Shown here piece after piece: positions 34,045 to 41,973 of a stretch of DNA of 64,000 nt (positions within the stretch are counted from its first letter, which is position 1; each line of letters opens with the position of its first letter). This DNA comes from Streptomyces roseoviridis. GTDB lineage: Bacteria > Actinomycetota > Actinomycetes > Streptomycetales > Streptomycetaceae. Below the pieces are notes generated by a model. That model was not told where the DNA came from, made no database searches, and was given only the letters and a program-made list of their open reading frames with translations. A program made the position numbers and the translations under genes. The stretch is taken from contig NZ_BAAAWU010000001.1 of NCBI RefSeq assembly GCF_039535235.1, positions 6,141,001 through 6,205,000 of the forward strand, in the 5' to 3' direction.

Positions 34045-34066
34045 CAATGGTTCTGAGCAATACCTT
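34045..34066. promoter_or_regulatory. Candidate EpuRI-type operator, copy 2
   Basis: CAATGG ... CAATACCTT in the 78-bp divergent promoter between the regulator and the GlnA4-like gene, 34 nt upstream of the latter's start. It aligns with copy 1 at 17 of 22 positions. TACCTT at its end could also serve as the -10 of the GlnA4 operon, so binding would block initiation. Confidence 0.55.
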
Positions 34067-34100
34067 ATGGCTCCCGGCAGCCCGAAGGAGGAGTCATCCC

Positions 34101-35465
34101 GTGGCAGACCGCACACCCCCGCTCGCCGTCGACGAGCTCCGCTCGCTCGTCGCGAACGGCGAGATCGACACCGTCGTCCTGGCCTTCCCCGACATGCAGG
34201 GACGGCTCCAGGGCAAGCGGTTCGCCGCACCGTTCTTCCTGAGCGACGTCCTCGACCACGGCACCGAGGGCTGCAACTATCTTCTGGCCGTCGACGCCGA
34301 GATGAACACCGTCGACGGCTACGAGATGTCCTCCTGGGACCGCGGCTACGGCGACTTCGCCATGCGCCCCGACCTCTCCACCCTGCGCCGCGTCCCCTGG
34401 AACGAGGCCACCGCCATGGTGATGGCCGACCTCGCCTGGAGCGACGGCAGCCCCGTCGTCGCCGCCCCGCGCCAGATCCTCCGCCGCCAGCTCGACCGGC
34501 TCGCCGCCCACGGCTTCACCGCCCACGTCGGCACCGAGCTCGAGTTCATCGTCTTCAAGGACACCTACGAGCAGGCGTGGGACGCGAACTACCGCGGTCT
34601 GACCCCCGCCAACCAGTACAACATCGACTACTCCATCCTGGGCACCGGGCGGATCGAGCCCCTGCTGCGCCGCATCCGCAACGAGATGACCGCCGCAGGA
34701 CTCACCGTCGAGTCCGCCAAGGGCGAGTGCAACCCCGGCCAGCACGAGATCGCCTTCAAGTACGACGAAGCCCTCGTCACCTGCGACCAGCACGCCGTCT
34801 ACAAGACCGGAGCCAAGGAGATCGCCGCCCAGGAGGGCTGCTCGCTCACCTTCATGGCCAAGTACAACGAGCGCGAGGGCAACTCCTGCCACATCCACCT
34901 CTCCCTCCAGGACGCCGACGGCCGTAACGTCATGGCGGGGGACGGACCCGACGGCATGTCCGACGTCATGCGGCACTTCCTGGCCGGACAGCTCGCCGCC
35001 CTGCGCGACTTCTCCCTCCTCTACGCCCCGAACGTCAACTCCTACAAGCGGTTCCAGCCGGGCTCCTTCGCCCCCACCGCCGTCGCCTGGGGCCACGACA
35101 ACCGCACCTGCGCCCTGCGGATCGTCGGCCACGGCCGCTCCACCCGCTTCGAGAACCGCCTCCCCGGCGGCGACGTCAACCCCTACCTCGCCGTCGCCGC
35201 CCTCGTCGCCGCCGGCCTCCACGGCCTCGAACAGGGCCTCGAACTCCCGCCCGCCTGCACCGGCAACGCCTACACCGGCGGATACGAGCACGTGCCCACC
35301 AATCTGCGCGAAGCCGCCGAGCTCTGGGAGAACAGCGAGATCGCCAAGGCCGCCTTCGGCCCCGAGGTCGTCGCCCACTACCGCAACATGGCCCGCGTCG
35401 AACTCGACGCCTACGACGCCGCCGTCACCGACTGGGAACTGCGCCGCTCCTTCGAACGCATGTGA
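34101..35465 (+). CDS. glnA4: Glutamine synthetase-like gamma-glutamylethanolamide synthetase (GlnA4-like)
   Basis: A 454-residue member of the glutamine synthetase fold. Motifs: VVLAFPDMQGRLQGKRFA at the N-terminus, the metal/glutamate region VESAKGECNPGQHEIAFKYD, GNSCHIHLSLQD, NSYKRFQPGSFAPTAVAWGH and the C-terminal RFENRLPGGDVNPYLAVAA. The residues that bind ammonium in true GS are diverged, and the length and context match S. coelicolor GlnA4 (SCO1613), shown to ligate glutamate to ethanolamine. GTG start 7 nt after AAGGAGGAG. First gene of an operon with an aldehyde dehydrogenase and an SDR; controlled by the divergent FadR-type regulator. Confidence 0.88.
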   Translation: MADRTPPLAVDELRSLVANGEIDTVVLAFPDMQGRLQGKRFAAPFFLSDVLDHGTEGCNYLLAVDAEMNTVDGYEMSSWDRGYGDFAMRPDLSTLRRVPWNEATAMVMADLAWSDGSPVVAAPRQILRRQLDRLAAHGFTAHVGTELEFIVFKDTYEQAWDANYRGLTPANQYNIDYSILGTGRIEPLLRRIRNEMTAAGLTVESAKGECNPGQHEIAFKYDEALVTCDQHAVYKTGAKEIAAQEGCSLTFMAKYNEREGNSCHIHLSLQDADGRNVMAGDGPDGMSDVMRHFLAGQLAALRDFSLLYAPNVNSYKRFQPGSFAPTAVAWGHDNRTCALRIVGHGRSTRFENRLPGGDVNPYLAVAALVAAGLHGLEQGLELPPACTGNAYTGGYEHVPTNLREAAELWENSEIAKAAFGPEVVAHYRNMARVELDAYDAAVTDWELRRSFERM

Positions 35466-35475
35466 GGAACGACCC

Positions 35476-36858
35476 TTGCCGCACGAACTGCACGTCCTGA
35501 ACCCGGCGACCGAGGAGCTCGTCGCCACCGTCCCCGCCGCCACCCCGGCCGACGTCGACGCCGCCGTCCTGCGGGCGACCGAGGCGCAGCGCGCCTGGGC
35601 CGCCGCCGCGCCGGCCGACCGCGCCCGCGTCCTGCGCCGCTTCGCCGCCACCGTCGACGCCCACATCGAGGAACTCGCCCTCCTCGAAGTCCGCGAGGCC
35701 GGCCACACCCTCGGCAACGCCCGCTGGGAAGCCGGCAACGTCCGCGACCTGCTCGACTACGCGGCCGGGGGAGCGGAACGCCTCAACGGCCGCCAGATCC
35801 CCGTCCCCGGCGGCCTCGACGTCACCCTCCTCGAACCCCTCGGCGTCATCGGCGTCATCGCCCCCTGGAACTTCCCCATGCCGATCGCCGCATGGGCCAC
35901 CGCCCCCGCCCTCGCCGCCGGCAACGCCGTCCTCCTCAAGCCCGCCGAGACCACCCCGCTCACCGCGCTCCGCCTCGCCGAACTCGCCCTGGAGTCCGGC
36001 CTGCCCGAGCACCTCTTCCAGGTCCTCCCCGGCGAGGGCCCGGTCGCCGGCAACGCCCTCGTCGAACACCCCGGCATCGCCAAGATCGTCTTCACCGGCT
36101 CCACCCGGGTCGGCAAGCAGATCATGGCGAAGGCCGCCGACCAGGTGAAGCGCGTCACCCTCGAACTCGGCGGCAAGAGCCCCAACATCGTCTTCGCCGA
36201 CGCCGACCTCGCGGCCGCGGCCGCCGCCGCCCCCATGGCCTTCCTCGACAACAGCGGCCAGGACTGCTGCGCCCGCACCCGGATCCTCGTCCAGCGCGAG
36301 GTCTACGACCGCTTCCTGGCACTCCTCACCCCCGCCGTCGAGGAGATCGTCGTCGGCGACCCGCTCGACGAGCGCACCCAGATGGGCCCCCTCATCTCCC
36401 GCGCCCAGCTCGACCGCGTCCGCTCCTACGTCACCGGCGCCACCGAGAACGCCCCCGGCGCCGAAGCCGTCCGCGGCAAGGCCCCCGAAGGCCCCGGCTT
36501 CTGGTTCCCGCCCACCCTCCTCACCGGCCTCCCCGAGGACGCCCCCTGCGCCGTCGAGGAGGTCTTCGGCCCCGTCGCCGTCGTCCTGCCCTTCGAGGAC
36601 GAGGCCGACGCGATCCGGCTCGCCAACGCCACCCCGTACGGCCTGTCCGGCTCCATCTGGACCCGGGACGTCGGCCGCGCCCTGCGCGCCTCCCGCGCCG
36701 TCCGGGCCGGCAACCTCTCCGTCAACTCCCACTCCAGCGTCCGCTACTGGACCCCCTTCGGCGGCTTCGGCCAGTCCGGCCTCGGCCGGGAACTGGGCCC
36801 CGACGCCCTGACCGCCTTCACCGAAACCAAGAACGTCTTCATCAGCACGGAGGCCTGA
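35476..36858 (+). CDS. Aldehyde dehydrogenase
   Basis: A 460-residue NAD(P)-dependent aldehyde dehydrogenase. Cofactor region GVIAPWNFPMPIAAWATAPA and KPAETTP, GSTRVGKQIM, general base Glu near 230 in LELGGKSPN, and nucleophile Cys264 in NSGQDCCART. TTG start, 10 nt after the GlnA4 stop and preceded by GAGGAAC. In the ethanolamine pathway it would oxidise the aldehyde formed from gamma-glutamylethanolamide; the two adjacent cysteines are unusual but the first holds the catalytic place. Confidence 0.92.
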   Translation: MPHELHVLNPATEELVATVPAATPADVDAAVLRATEAQRAWAAAAPADRARVLRRFAATVDAHIEELALLEVREAGHTLGNARWEAGNVRDLLDYAAGGAERLNGRQIPVPGGLDVTLLEPLGVIGVIAPWNFPMPIAAWATAPALAAGNAVLLKPAETTPLTALRLAELALESGLPEHLFQVLPGEGPVAGNALVEHPGIAKIVFTGSTRVGKQIMAKAADQVKRVTLELGGKSPNIVFADADLAAAAAAAPMAFLDNSGQDCCARTRILVQREVYDRFLALLTPAVEEIVVGDPLDERTQMGPLISRAQLDRVRSYVTGATENAPGAEAVRGKAPEGPGFWFPPTLLTGLPEDAPCAVEEVFGPVAVVLPFEDEADAIRLANATPYGLSGSIWTRDVGRALRASRAVRAGNLSVNSHSSVRYWTPFGGFGQSGLGRELGPDALTAFTETKNVFISTEA

Positions 36859-36863
36859 GCACC

Positions 36864-37661
36864 ATGACCGACACCGAGAGCACCGAAGAGACCATCTGCC
36901 GCCGGCTCGTCGGCCGCACCGCCGTCATCACCGGCGCCGGCAGCGGCATCGGCCTCGCCGCCGCCCGCCGCCTCGCCTCCGAGGGCGCGCACGTCGTCTG
37001 CGGCGACATCGACGAGCAGGCCGGCAAGGCCGCCGCCGAAGAGGTCGGCGGCACCTTCGTCAAGGTCGACGTCACCGACCCCGAGGAGGTGGAGAACCTC
37101 TTCAAGGTCGCCTTCGACACCTACGGCTCCGTCGACATCGCCTTCAACAACGCCGGCATCTCGCCCCCCGACGACGACTCCATCCTGGAGACCGGACTGG
37201 AGGCGTGGAAGCGCGTCCAGGACGTCAACCTGACCTCCGTCTACCTGTGCTGCAAGGCCGCCCTGCCGTACATGCGCCGCCAGGGCCGGGGCTCCATCAT
37301 CAACACCGCCTCCTTCGTCGCGATCATGGGCGCCGCCACCAGCCAGATCTCGTACACCGCCTCCAAGGGCGGCGTGCTCGCCATGTCCCGCGAACTCGGC
37401 GTCCAGTTCGCCCGCGAGGGCATCCGCGTCAACGCCCTCTGCCCCGGCCCCGTCAACACCCCCCTGCTCCAGGAGCTCTTCGCCAAGGACCCCGAGCGCG
37501 CCGCGCGCCGCCTGGTGCACATTCCGGTCGGCCGGTTCGCCGAGGCCGAGGAGATCGCCGCCGCGGTCGCCTTCCTCGCCAGCGACGACTCCTCGTTCGT
37601 CAACGCCACCGACTTCCTCGTCGACGGCGGCATCTCCGGCGCGTACGTGACCCCCCTCTAG
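36864..37661 (+). CDS. Short-chain dehydrogenase/reductase
   Basis: A 265-residue classical SDR. Cofactor motif TGAGSGIGLAAARRLASEG (about 22-40), acidic residue in CGDID that favours NAD, NNAG, and catalytic Tyr/Lys in SYTASKGG (Tyr about 164, Lys about 168). The ATG at 36864 follows the ALDH stop by 5 nt, so it is co-translated. It would oxidise the alcohol of gamma-glutamylethanolamide to the aldehyde used by the ALDH, giving a complete glutamylation, oxidation, oxidation and hydrolysis route with the amidase at 31003; the order of steps is my inference. A hairpin terminator follows. Confidence 0.9.
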   Translation: MTDTESTEETICRRLVGRTAVITGAGSGIGLAAARRLASEGAHVVCGDIDEQAGKAAAEEVGGTFVKVDVTDPEEVENLFKVAFDTYGSVDIAFNNAGISPPDDDSILETGLEAWKRVQDVNLTSVYLCCKAALPYMRRQGRGSIINTASFVAIMGAATSQISYTASKGGVLAMSRELGVQFAREGIRVNALCPGPVNTPLLQELFAKDPERAARRLVHIPVGRFAEAEEIAAAVAFLASDDSSFVNATDFLVDGGISGAYVTPL

Positions 37662-37709
37662 ACCTCCCCACCGCCGCCACCCCTCCCCACCCCCACACCC
37701 CCACCCCGC

Positions 37710-37739
37710 GCAGCCGGGCGTCGCAAGGCGCCCGGCTGC
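37710..37739 (+). terminator. Terminator after the GlnA4 operon
   Basis: GCAGCCGGGCG (37710-37720) and its complement (37729-37739), 11-bp perfect stem with an 8-nt loop, just past a C-rich stretch after the SDR stop. Confidence 0.65.
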
Positions 37740-37764
37740 CGTGCGTACTGACAGGAGAACGCCC

Positions 37765-39033
37765 GTGCACCAGACCCTCAGGGCCGGGGCCGCCGCCCTC
37801 GCCCTCGCCGCGACCGCACTCCTGCCCACCACCGGTGCCCAGGCCGCGCCCGACCGGCCCGCCGACTGCCCCGCCCTCACCACCGCCGACGGCTGGCACG
37901 GCGACAACAAGGCCCGCCTCGAACGCCTCATCGCCGACCACTGCCGAAAGAAGACCCCCCGGGGCGACAAACCCCTCGCCATCTTCGACTGGGACAACAC
38001 CGTCATCAAGAACGACGTCGGCGACGCCACCTTCTTCTGGCTCCTGCGCCACGACCGCGTCCGGCCGCCGAGGAACGGCGACTGGACCACCACCAGCCGC
38101 CACCTCACCCCCGATGCCGCCACCGCGCTGCGAAACGCCTGCCCCACCGGCACCCGCACGCTGCCCACCGCCACCGACACGCGCTGCGCCGACGAACTCC
38201 TCGCCGTGTACGCGACCGGCGCCACCACCGCCGGCGCGACCGCCTTCGCCGGCCACGACCACCGCCGCATGGACCCCCAGTACGCCTGGCTCGCCCAGCT
38301 CCTGCACGGCTGGACCCCCGGCCAGGTCCGGTCCTTCGCCACCGCCGCCCGCGCGGAGAACCTCGCCGCCCCGCAGGGCGCCACCCAGCGGGTCGGCAGC
38401 TCCCGGGTCACCGGCTGGATCCGCCACTACGACCAGCAGCGCGACCTGCTCCGCGCCCTCGAGGACGCCGGATTCGCCGTGTGGATCGTCTCCGCCTCAC
38501 CCGAGCCCGTCGTCGACGTCTGGGCGGAGGGCATCGGCATCCCCGCCTCCCGCGCCATCGGCATCCGCAACACCACCGAGCACGGCCGCCTCACCTCCCA
38601 CCTCCGGGGCTGCGGCACGGTGGCGGACGGAGAGGACCGGATGATCACCTACATCGACGGCAAACGCTGCTGGATCAACCAGGAGATCCTCGGCGTCCAC
38701 GGCCCCGCCGCCGAACGCGTCCAGCCCGCGCACCGCCGCCAGGTCCTCGCCGCCGGCGACTCCGACACCGACGTCTCCTTCCTGCGCGACGCCACCGGCC
38801 TGCGGCTCGTCGTCAACCGCAACAAGAACGAGCTCATGTGCCGGGCCTACGACGACGCCGACGGCCGCTGGATCGTCAACCCCATGTTCATCGAGCCGAA
38901 GCAGCGCAAGCCGGACCCGTACCCCTGCGCCACCACCGGCTACACCGCCGCCGACGGCACCCCCGCGCCCGTCCGGCGCGCCGACGGCAGCGTCGTACCG
39001 GACCAGAGGGACACGGTGTACGGAGCCCCCTGA
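37765..39033 (+). CDS. Secreted HAD-superfamily phosphatase-like protein
   Basis: A 422-residue exported protein: Sec signal peptide (residues 1-27, hydrophobic run ALALAATALLPT, cleavage AQA-A). The HAD nucleophile motif is FDWDNTVIKND with Asp75 and Asp77, and motif IV is AAGDSDTDVSFLRDATG near 330, as in phosphoserine-phosphatase-like enzymes. The cap (about 100-230) is large and contains Cys pairs (CPTGTRTL, DTRCADELL) that may form disulfides outside the cell. GTG at 37765 follows AGGAGA. The substrate could be an extracellular phosphomonoester; not determined. Confidence 0.82.
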   Translation: MHQTLRAGAAALALAATALLPTTGAQAAPDRPADCPALTTADGWHGDNKARLERLIADHCRKKTPRGDKPLAIFDWDNTVIKNDVGDATFFWLLRHDRVRPPRNGDWTTTSRHLTPDAATALRNACPTGTRTLPTATDTRCADELLAVYATGATTAGATAFAGHDHRRMDPQYAWLAQLLHGWTPGQVRSFATAARAENLAAPQGATQRVGSSRVTGWIRHYDQQRDLLRALEDAGFAVWIVSASPEPVVDVWAEGIGIPASRAIGIRNTTEHGRLTSHLRGCGTVADGEDRMITYIDGKRCWINQEILGVHGPAAERVQPAHRRQVLAAGDSDTDVSFLRDATGLRLVVNRNKNELMCRAYDDADGRWIVNPMFIEPKQRKPDPYPCATTGYTAADGTPAPVRRADGSVVPDQRDTVYGAP

Positions 39034-39079
39034 GCCCCGGAGGAGCGCCGCGCCCCCCGAGGAGCCCCCTCCCCGAGCC

Positions 39080-40282
39080 CTACAGGAACGTCCGGCCCTC
39101 GCCCCGGTACGTCGGGACGGCGGCCGTGACCCGGTCGCCCTCCACCAGGTGCAGCGTGTCGAAGCGCTCGCACAGCTCCCCGGCCTTCGCGTGCCGGAAC
39201 CACACCTTGTCGCCGATGCGCAGGTCGTCCGCGGGAGAGCCGAGCAGGGGCGTCTGGACCTCGCCCGGACCCTCCTGCGGGTCGTAGCGCAGACCCTCCG
39301 GCAGATACGGCACCGGGAGCCGGTCCCGGCCGGCGACGCCCGAGGCGGGGTAGCCGCCGCCAAGGACCGTCACCACCCCCACGCCCGGGCGGCGCACCAC
39401 CGGCTGCGCGAACAGCGCCGCCGGGCGGCCCGTGAAGGACGTGTAGTTGTCGAACAGCCGCGGCACGAACAGCCCCGACCCCGCCGCGATCTCCGTCACC
39501 GCGTCCTCGGCCGCCGTGTGCTGCACGCTGCCGGTCCCGCCGCCGTTGACGAACTCCAGGTCCGGCGCCACCGCCCGCACCGCACGGACCACCGCCGCCC
39601 GGCGCGCCGCCAGCTCCCTGCGGGCCGCCGCCTGCATCAGGCGGACCGCCCGCGAGCGCAGCGGCCGGCCCGCGACCGCGTCCCCGACACCCGCCACGTG
39701 CCCCTCGTACGCCATCAGCCCCACCAGCCGGAAACCGGGCCGGCGCGCGACCGACCGGGCCAGCTCCGCCAGCTGCGCGGGCTCCCGCAGCGGCGAGCGC
39801 CGGGCCCCGATCCGCACCCGTCCGCCCAGCAGGTGCAGCGAGGTGTCCAGCTCCAGACAGACCCGGACCTCCTCCGCACCGCCCGCCCGCGACGCCTCGA
39901 TCAGATCGAGCTGCGCCACGTCGTCGACCATCACGGTCACCGCCGCGGCCAGCTTCGCGTCCCCGGCGAGCTCCGCGAAGGCCGCCCGGTCGGCGGACGG
40001 GTAGGCCAGCAGCACGTCCTCGAACCCGGCCCTGGCCAGCCACAGCGACTCGGCCAGCGTGAACGACATCACACCCGCGAACCCGTCCCGGGCCAGCACG
40101 CGTTCCAGCAGCGCCCGGCACCGCACCGACTTGCTCGCGACCCGGACCGGCTTGCCACCGGCCCTGCGCACCAGATCCTCGGCGTTGGCGTCGAAGGCCT
40201 CCAGATCGACGACGGCGACGGGCGCGTCGAGTTGGGCGGTGGCCCGGTCGTACCGGGCGCGGTCGGCGGCACGGGGAGTCAT
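39080..40282 (-). CDS. PLP-dependent amino acid deaminase/aldolase (alanine racemase N-terminal fold)
   Basis: A 400-residue fold-type III PLP enzyme of the D-threonine aldolase/D-serine dehydratase-like group. PLP lysine Lys51 in RVASKSVRC, then GFAGVMSFTLAESLWLARAG, barrel strands LVGLMAYEGHVAGVGD and FVNGGGTGSVQHTA, and a C-terminal beta domain with KVWFRHAKAGELCERFD in place of the metal-binding His/Cys pair region. It probably cleaves or deaminates a D- or beta-hydroxy amino acid. No partner gene adjacent; the closest is the secreted HAD protein convergent to it. Confidence 0.87.
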   Translation of the reverse strand: MTPRAADRARYDRATAQLDAPVAVVDLEAFDANAEDLVRRAGGKPVRVASKSVRCRALLERVLARDGFAGVMSFTLAESLWLARAGFEDVLLAYPSADRAAFAELAGDAKLAAAVTVMVDDVAQLDLIEASRAGGAEEVRVCLELDTSLHLLGGRVRIGARRSPLREPAQLAELARSVARRPGFRLVGLMAYEGHVAGVGDAVAGRPLRSRAVRLMQAAARRELAARRAAVVRAVRAVAPDLEFVNGGGTGSVQHTAAEDAVTEIAAGSGLFVPRLFDNYTSFTGRPAALFAQPVVRRPGVGVVTVLGGGYPASGVAGRDRLPVPYLPEGLRYDPQEGPGEVQTPLLGSPADDLRIGDKVWFRHAKAGELCERFDTLHLVEGDRVTAAVPTYRGEGRTFL

Positions 40283-40413
40283 GGCCCGAGCTTGCCAGAC
40301 AGGTTTACGCGTGGGTAGCCCCTTGATCGGCCCGGCCCCTGGGTTCCCGCCCCACCGGGAACAGCCCGTAGAGTGGCGGCCATTGCTTTCGCAGATCGAC
40401 CAGGGGGACGGGG

Positions 40414-41973
40414 ATGAGCACCGAGCCGCAACACCCCACGTCCCGCATCACCGAGGCCCTGCTGCCGTCCGACCCCAGACCCCCGTCGGCCTCCGGCCCC
40501 CGCCGGACCCGGCCGGCCCCGACGGATTCCCCGTCGGCCACGCCTCCCGGTCCGCGCCAGGCACAGCCCGCTCCTTCGGCGCCGGCGACTCCCGCCCCGC
40601 GCCCCGGATCCCCGGTCCCGCCCGGCCGCACCGCCCCCCGCGTCCCCGCCCCCGAGCCGGTCGCACCCGCGCCCCGGGCGGAGCACCGCGCCTCCCGCAT
40701 CACGGAGGCCCTCCTGCCCCAGGAGCGCCCCGCGCCGACGGCGTCCGCCGCCCCAGCCCCCTCCGCGCCGACGGCCCCCGCGCGCCCCGCGCCCGCCGCC
40801 CCCGCGTCGCCGCCCGCCGCGCCGGCGACTCCCGCCGCCCCCGTGGCCCCCACGCGCCGCGCGCCCGCCGCACCTACGGCCCCCGTGCCGGCGACTCCCG
40901 CCGCCCCCGTGCCGGCGACTCCCGCCGCCCCCGTGGCCCCCGCGCGCCCCGCGCCCGCCGCACCTACGGCCCCCGTGCCGGCGACTCCCGCCGCCCCGCC
41001 CTCCCGTCCCGCGCAGCCGCTGCCGCCCGAGCAGCCGCCCAGGGGCGCCGTGGGGCACGTCCAGACGGCCGCCGAGACCACCACCCGGCTCCGGCCCGTA
41101 CGGGACGGCGGTCCCCTGTCCCGGCCCGTGCCGCCCCCGGCCGCCGGGCCCGCACACGGGTACCCCTACGACGCGTGGGCGCTCGGCGCCGAGACGCCCG
41201 CCGAGACGACCACCCGGCTGCGCCCCGTACGCGACCGCAAGCCCGCCCGGGTCGTGGCCGCCGCGGTGTGCGGGGTGCTCGCCCTGGGGCTCGTCGGTTT
41301 CGCCGTGACCGGGGCGGTCCTCGCCGGCAGCGGGGCCGGGGAGCCGGACGAACCGGCCGGCTACACCCCGGCCCGCGCGCTCTGGCACAACGCACCCGTC
41401 GACACCCTCTTCCCGCGCACCCTCCCCGGCCCGGCCGCCGGGCCCGGCGGCTCCGCCCGTACGTGGACGCGGATCGTCGTCGCGCCCGACGCGCCCTGCA
41501 CCGCGGCCACCCTGCCCAAGGGCCTCCACACCGCCCTGAAGAGCATCGGCTGCGAGCGCGTCCTGCGGGCCACCTACACCGACGCCACCTCCTCCCACGT
41601 CACCACCGTCGCCCTGGTCTTCACCCACGCCGACCCCGACACCATGGGCACCCTCGGCTCCCGCGCCGCCGACGAACCCCCGCCCGCCCTCTCCGGCCCC
41701 GGCACCGTCGCCGCCGGCTTCGGCGACCGGCAGCGGGCCAGCTGGTGGCGGCACGTCCTGCCCGACCTGCCCGTCGTCGTCACCGCCGTCTCCGGCTTCG
41801 CCGACGGCCGCGCCGTCGCCGAGCCCGAACCCGCCGACCGCGCCATGACCCCCAGGCGGACCACCCCCGTCGCCCAGGCCGGCCTCGGCCACGAGGCCAA
41901 GGGCGTCGGCGGCGCCGTCGAACGCGCCCTGCGCAAGACCGTCGCCGCCACCCTGAAGGAGGACCAGGAGTGA
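40414..41973 (+). CDS. Pro/Ala-rich single-pass membrane protein, mycosin partner
   Basis: A 519-residue protein of unknown function. Residues 1-245 are disordered and made of Pro/Ala repeats, including an in-frame 90-bp tandem duplication. Two short motifs occur twice: SRITEALLP (near 10 and 93) and ETTTRLRPVRD (near 225 and 265). A single transmembrane helix follows (about 280-305, VVAAAVCGVLALGLVGFAVT), then a folded outside domain of about 200 residues (SARTWTRIVVAPDAPC, CERVLRATYTDATSSHVTTV, two Cys that may pair). The ATG follows GGGGGACGGGG. Its stop overlaps the subtilase start by 4 nt, so both proteins probably work together at the membrane. Confidence 0.75.
   Translation: MSTEPQHPTSRITEALLPSDPRPPSASGPRRTRPAPTDSPSATPPGPRQAQPAPSAPATPAPRPGSPVPPGRTAPRVPAPEPVAPAPRAEHRASRITEALLPQERPAPTASAAPAPSAPTAPARPAPAAPASPPAAPATPAAPVAPTRRAPAAPTAPVPATPAAPVPATPAAPVAPARPAPAAPTAPVPATPAAPPSRPAQPLPPEQPPRGAVGHVQTAAETTTRLRPVRDGGPLSRPVPPPAAGPAHGYPYDAWALGAETPAETTTRLRPVRDRKPARVVAAAVCGVLALGLVGFAVTGAVLAGSGAGEPDEPAGYTPARALWHNAPVDTLFPRTLPGPAAGPGGSARTWTRIVVAPDAPCTAATLPKGLHTALKSIGCERVLRATYTDATSSHVTTVALVFTHADPDTMGTLGSRAADEPPPALSGPGTVAAGFGDRQRASWWRHVLPDLPVVVTAVSGFADGRAVAEPEPADRAMTPRRTTPVAQAGLGHEAKGVGGAVERALRKTVAATLKEDQE
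40821..41000 (+). repeat. 90-bp in-frame tandem duplication
   Basis: 40821-40910 and 40911-41000 are nearly identical (a few mismatches), with 47 identical bases at 40861 and 40951. It adds 30 residues of Pro/Ala sequence to the membrane protein and looks recent. Confidence 0.8.
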
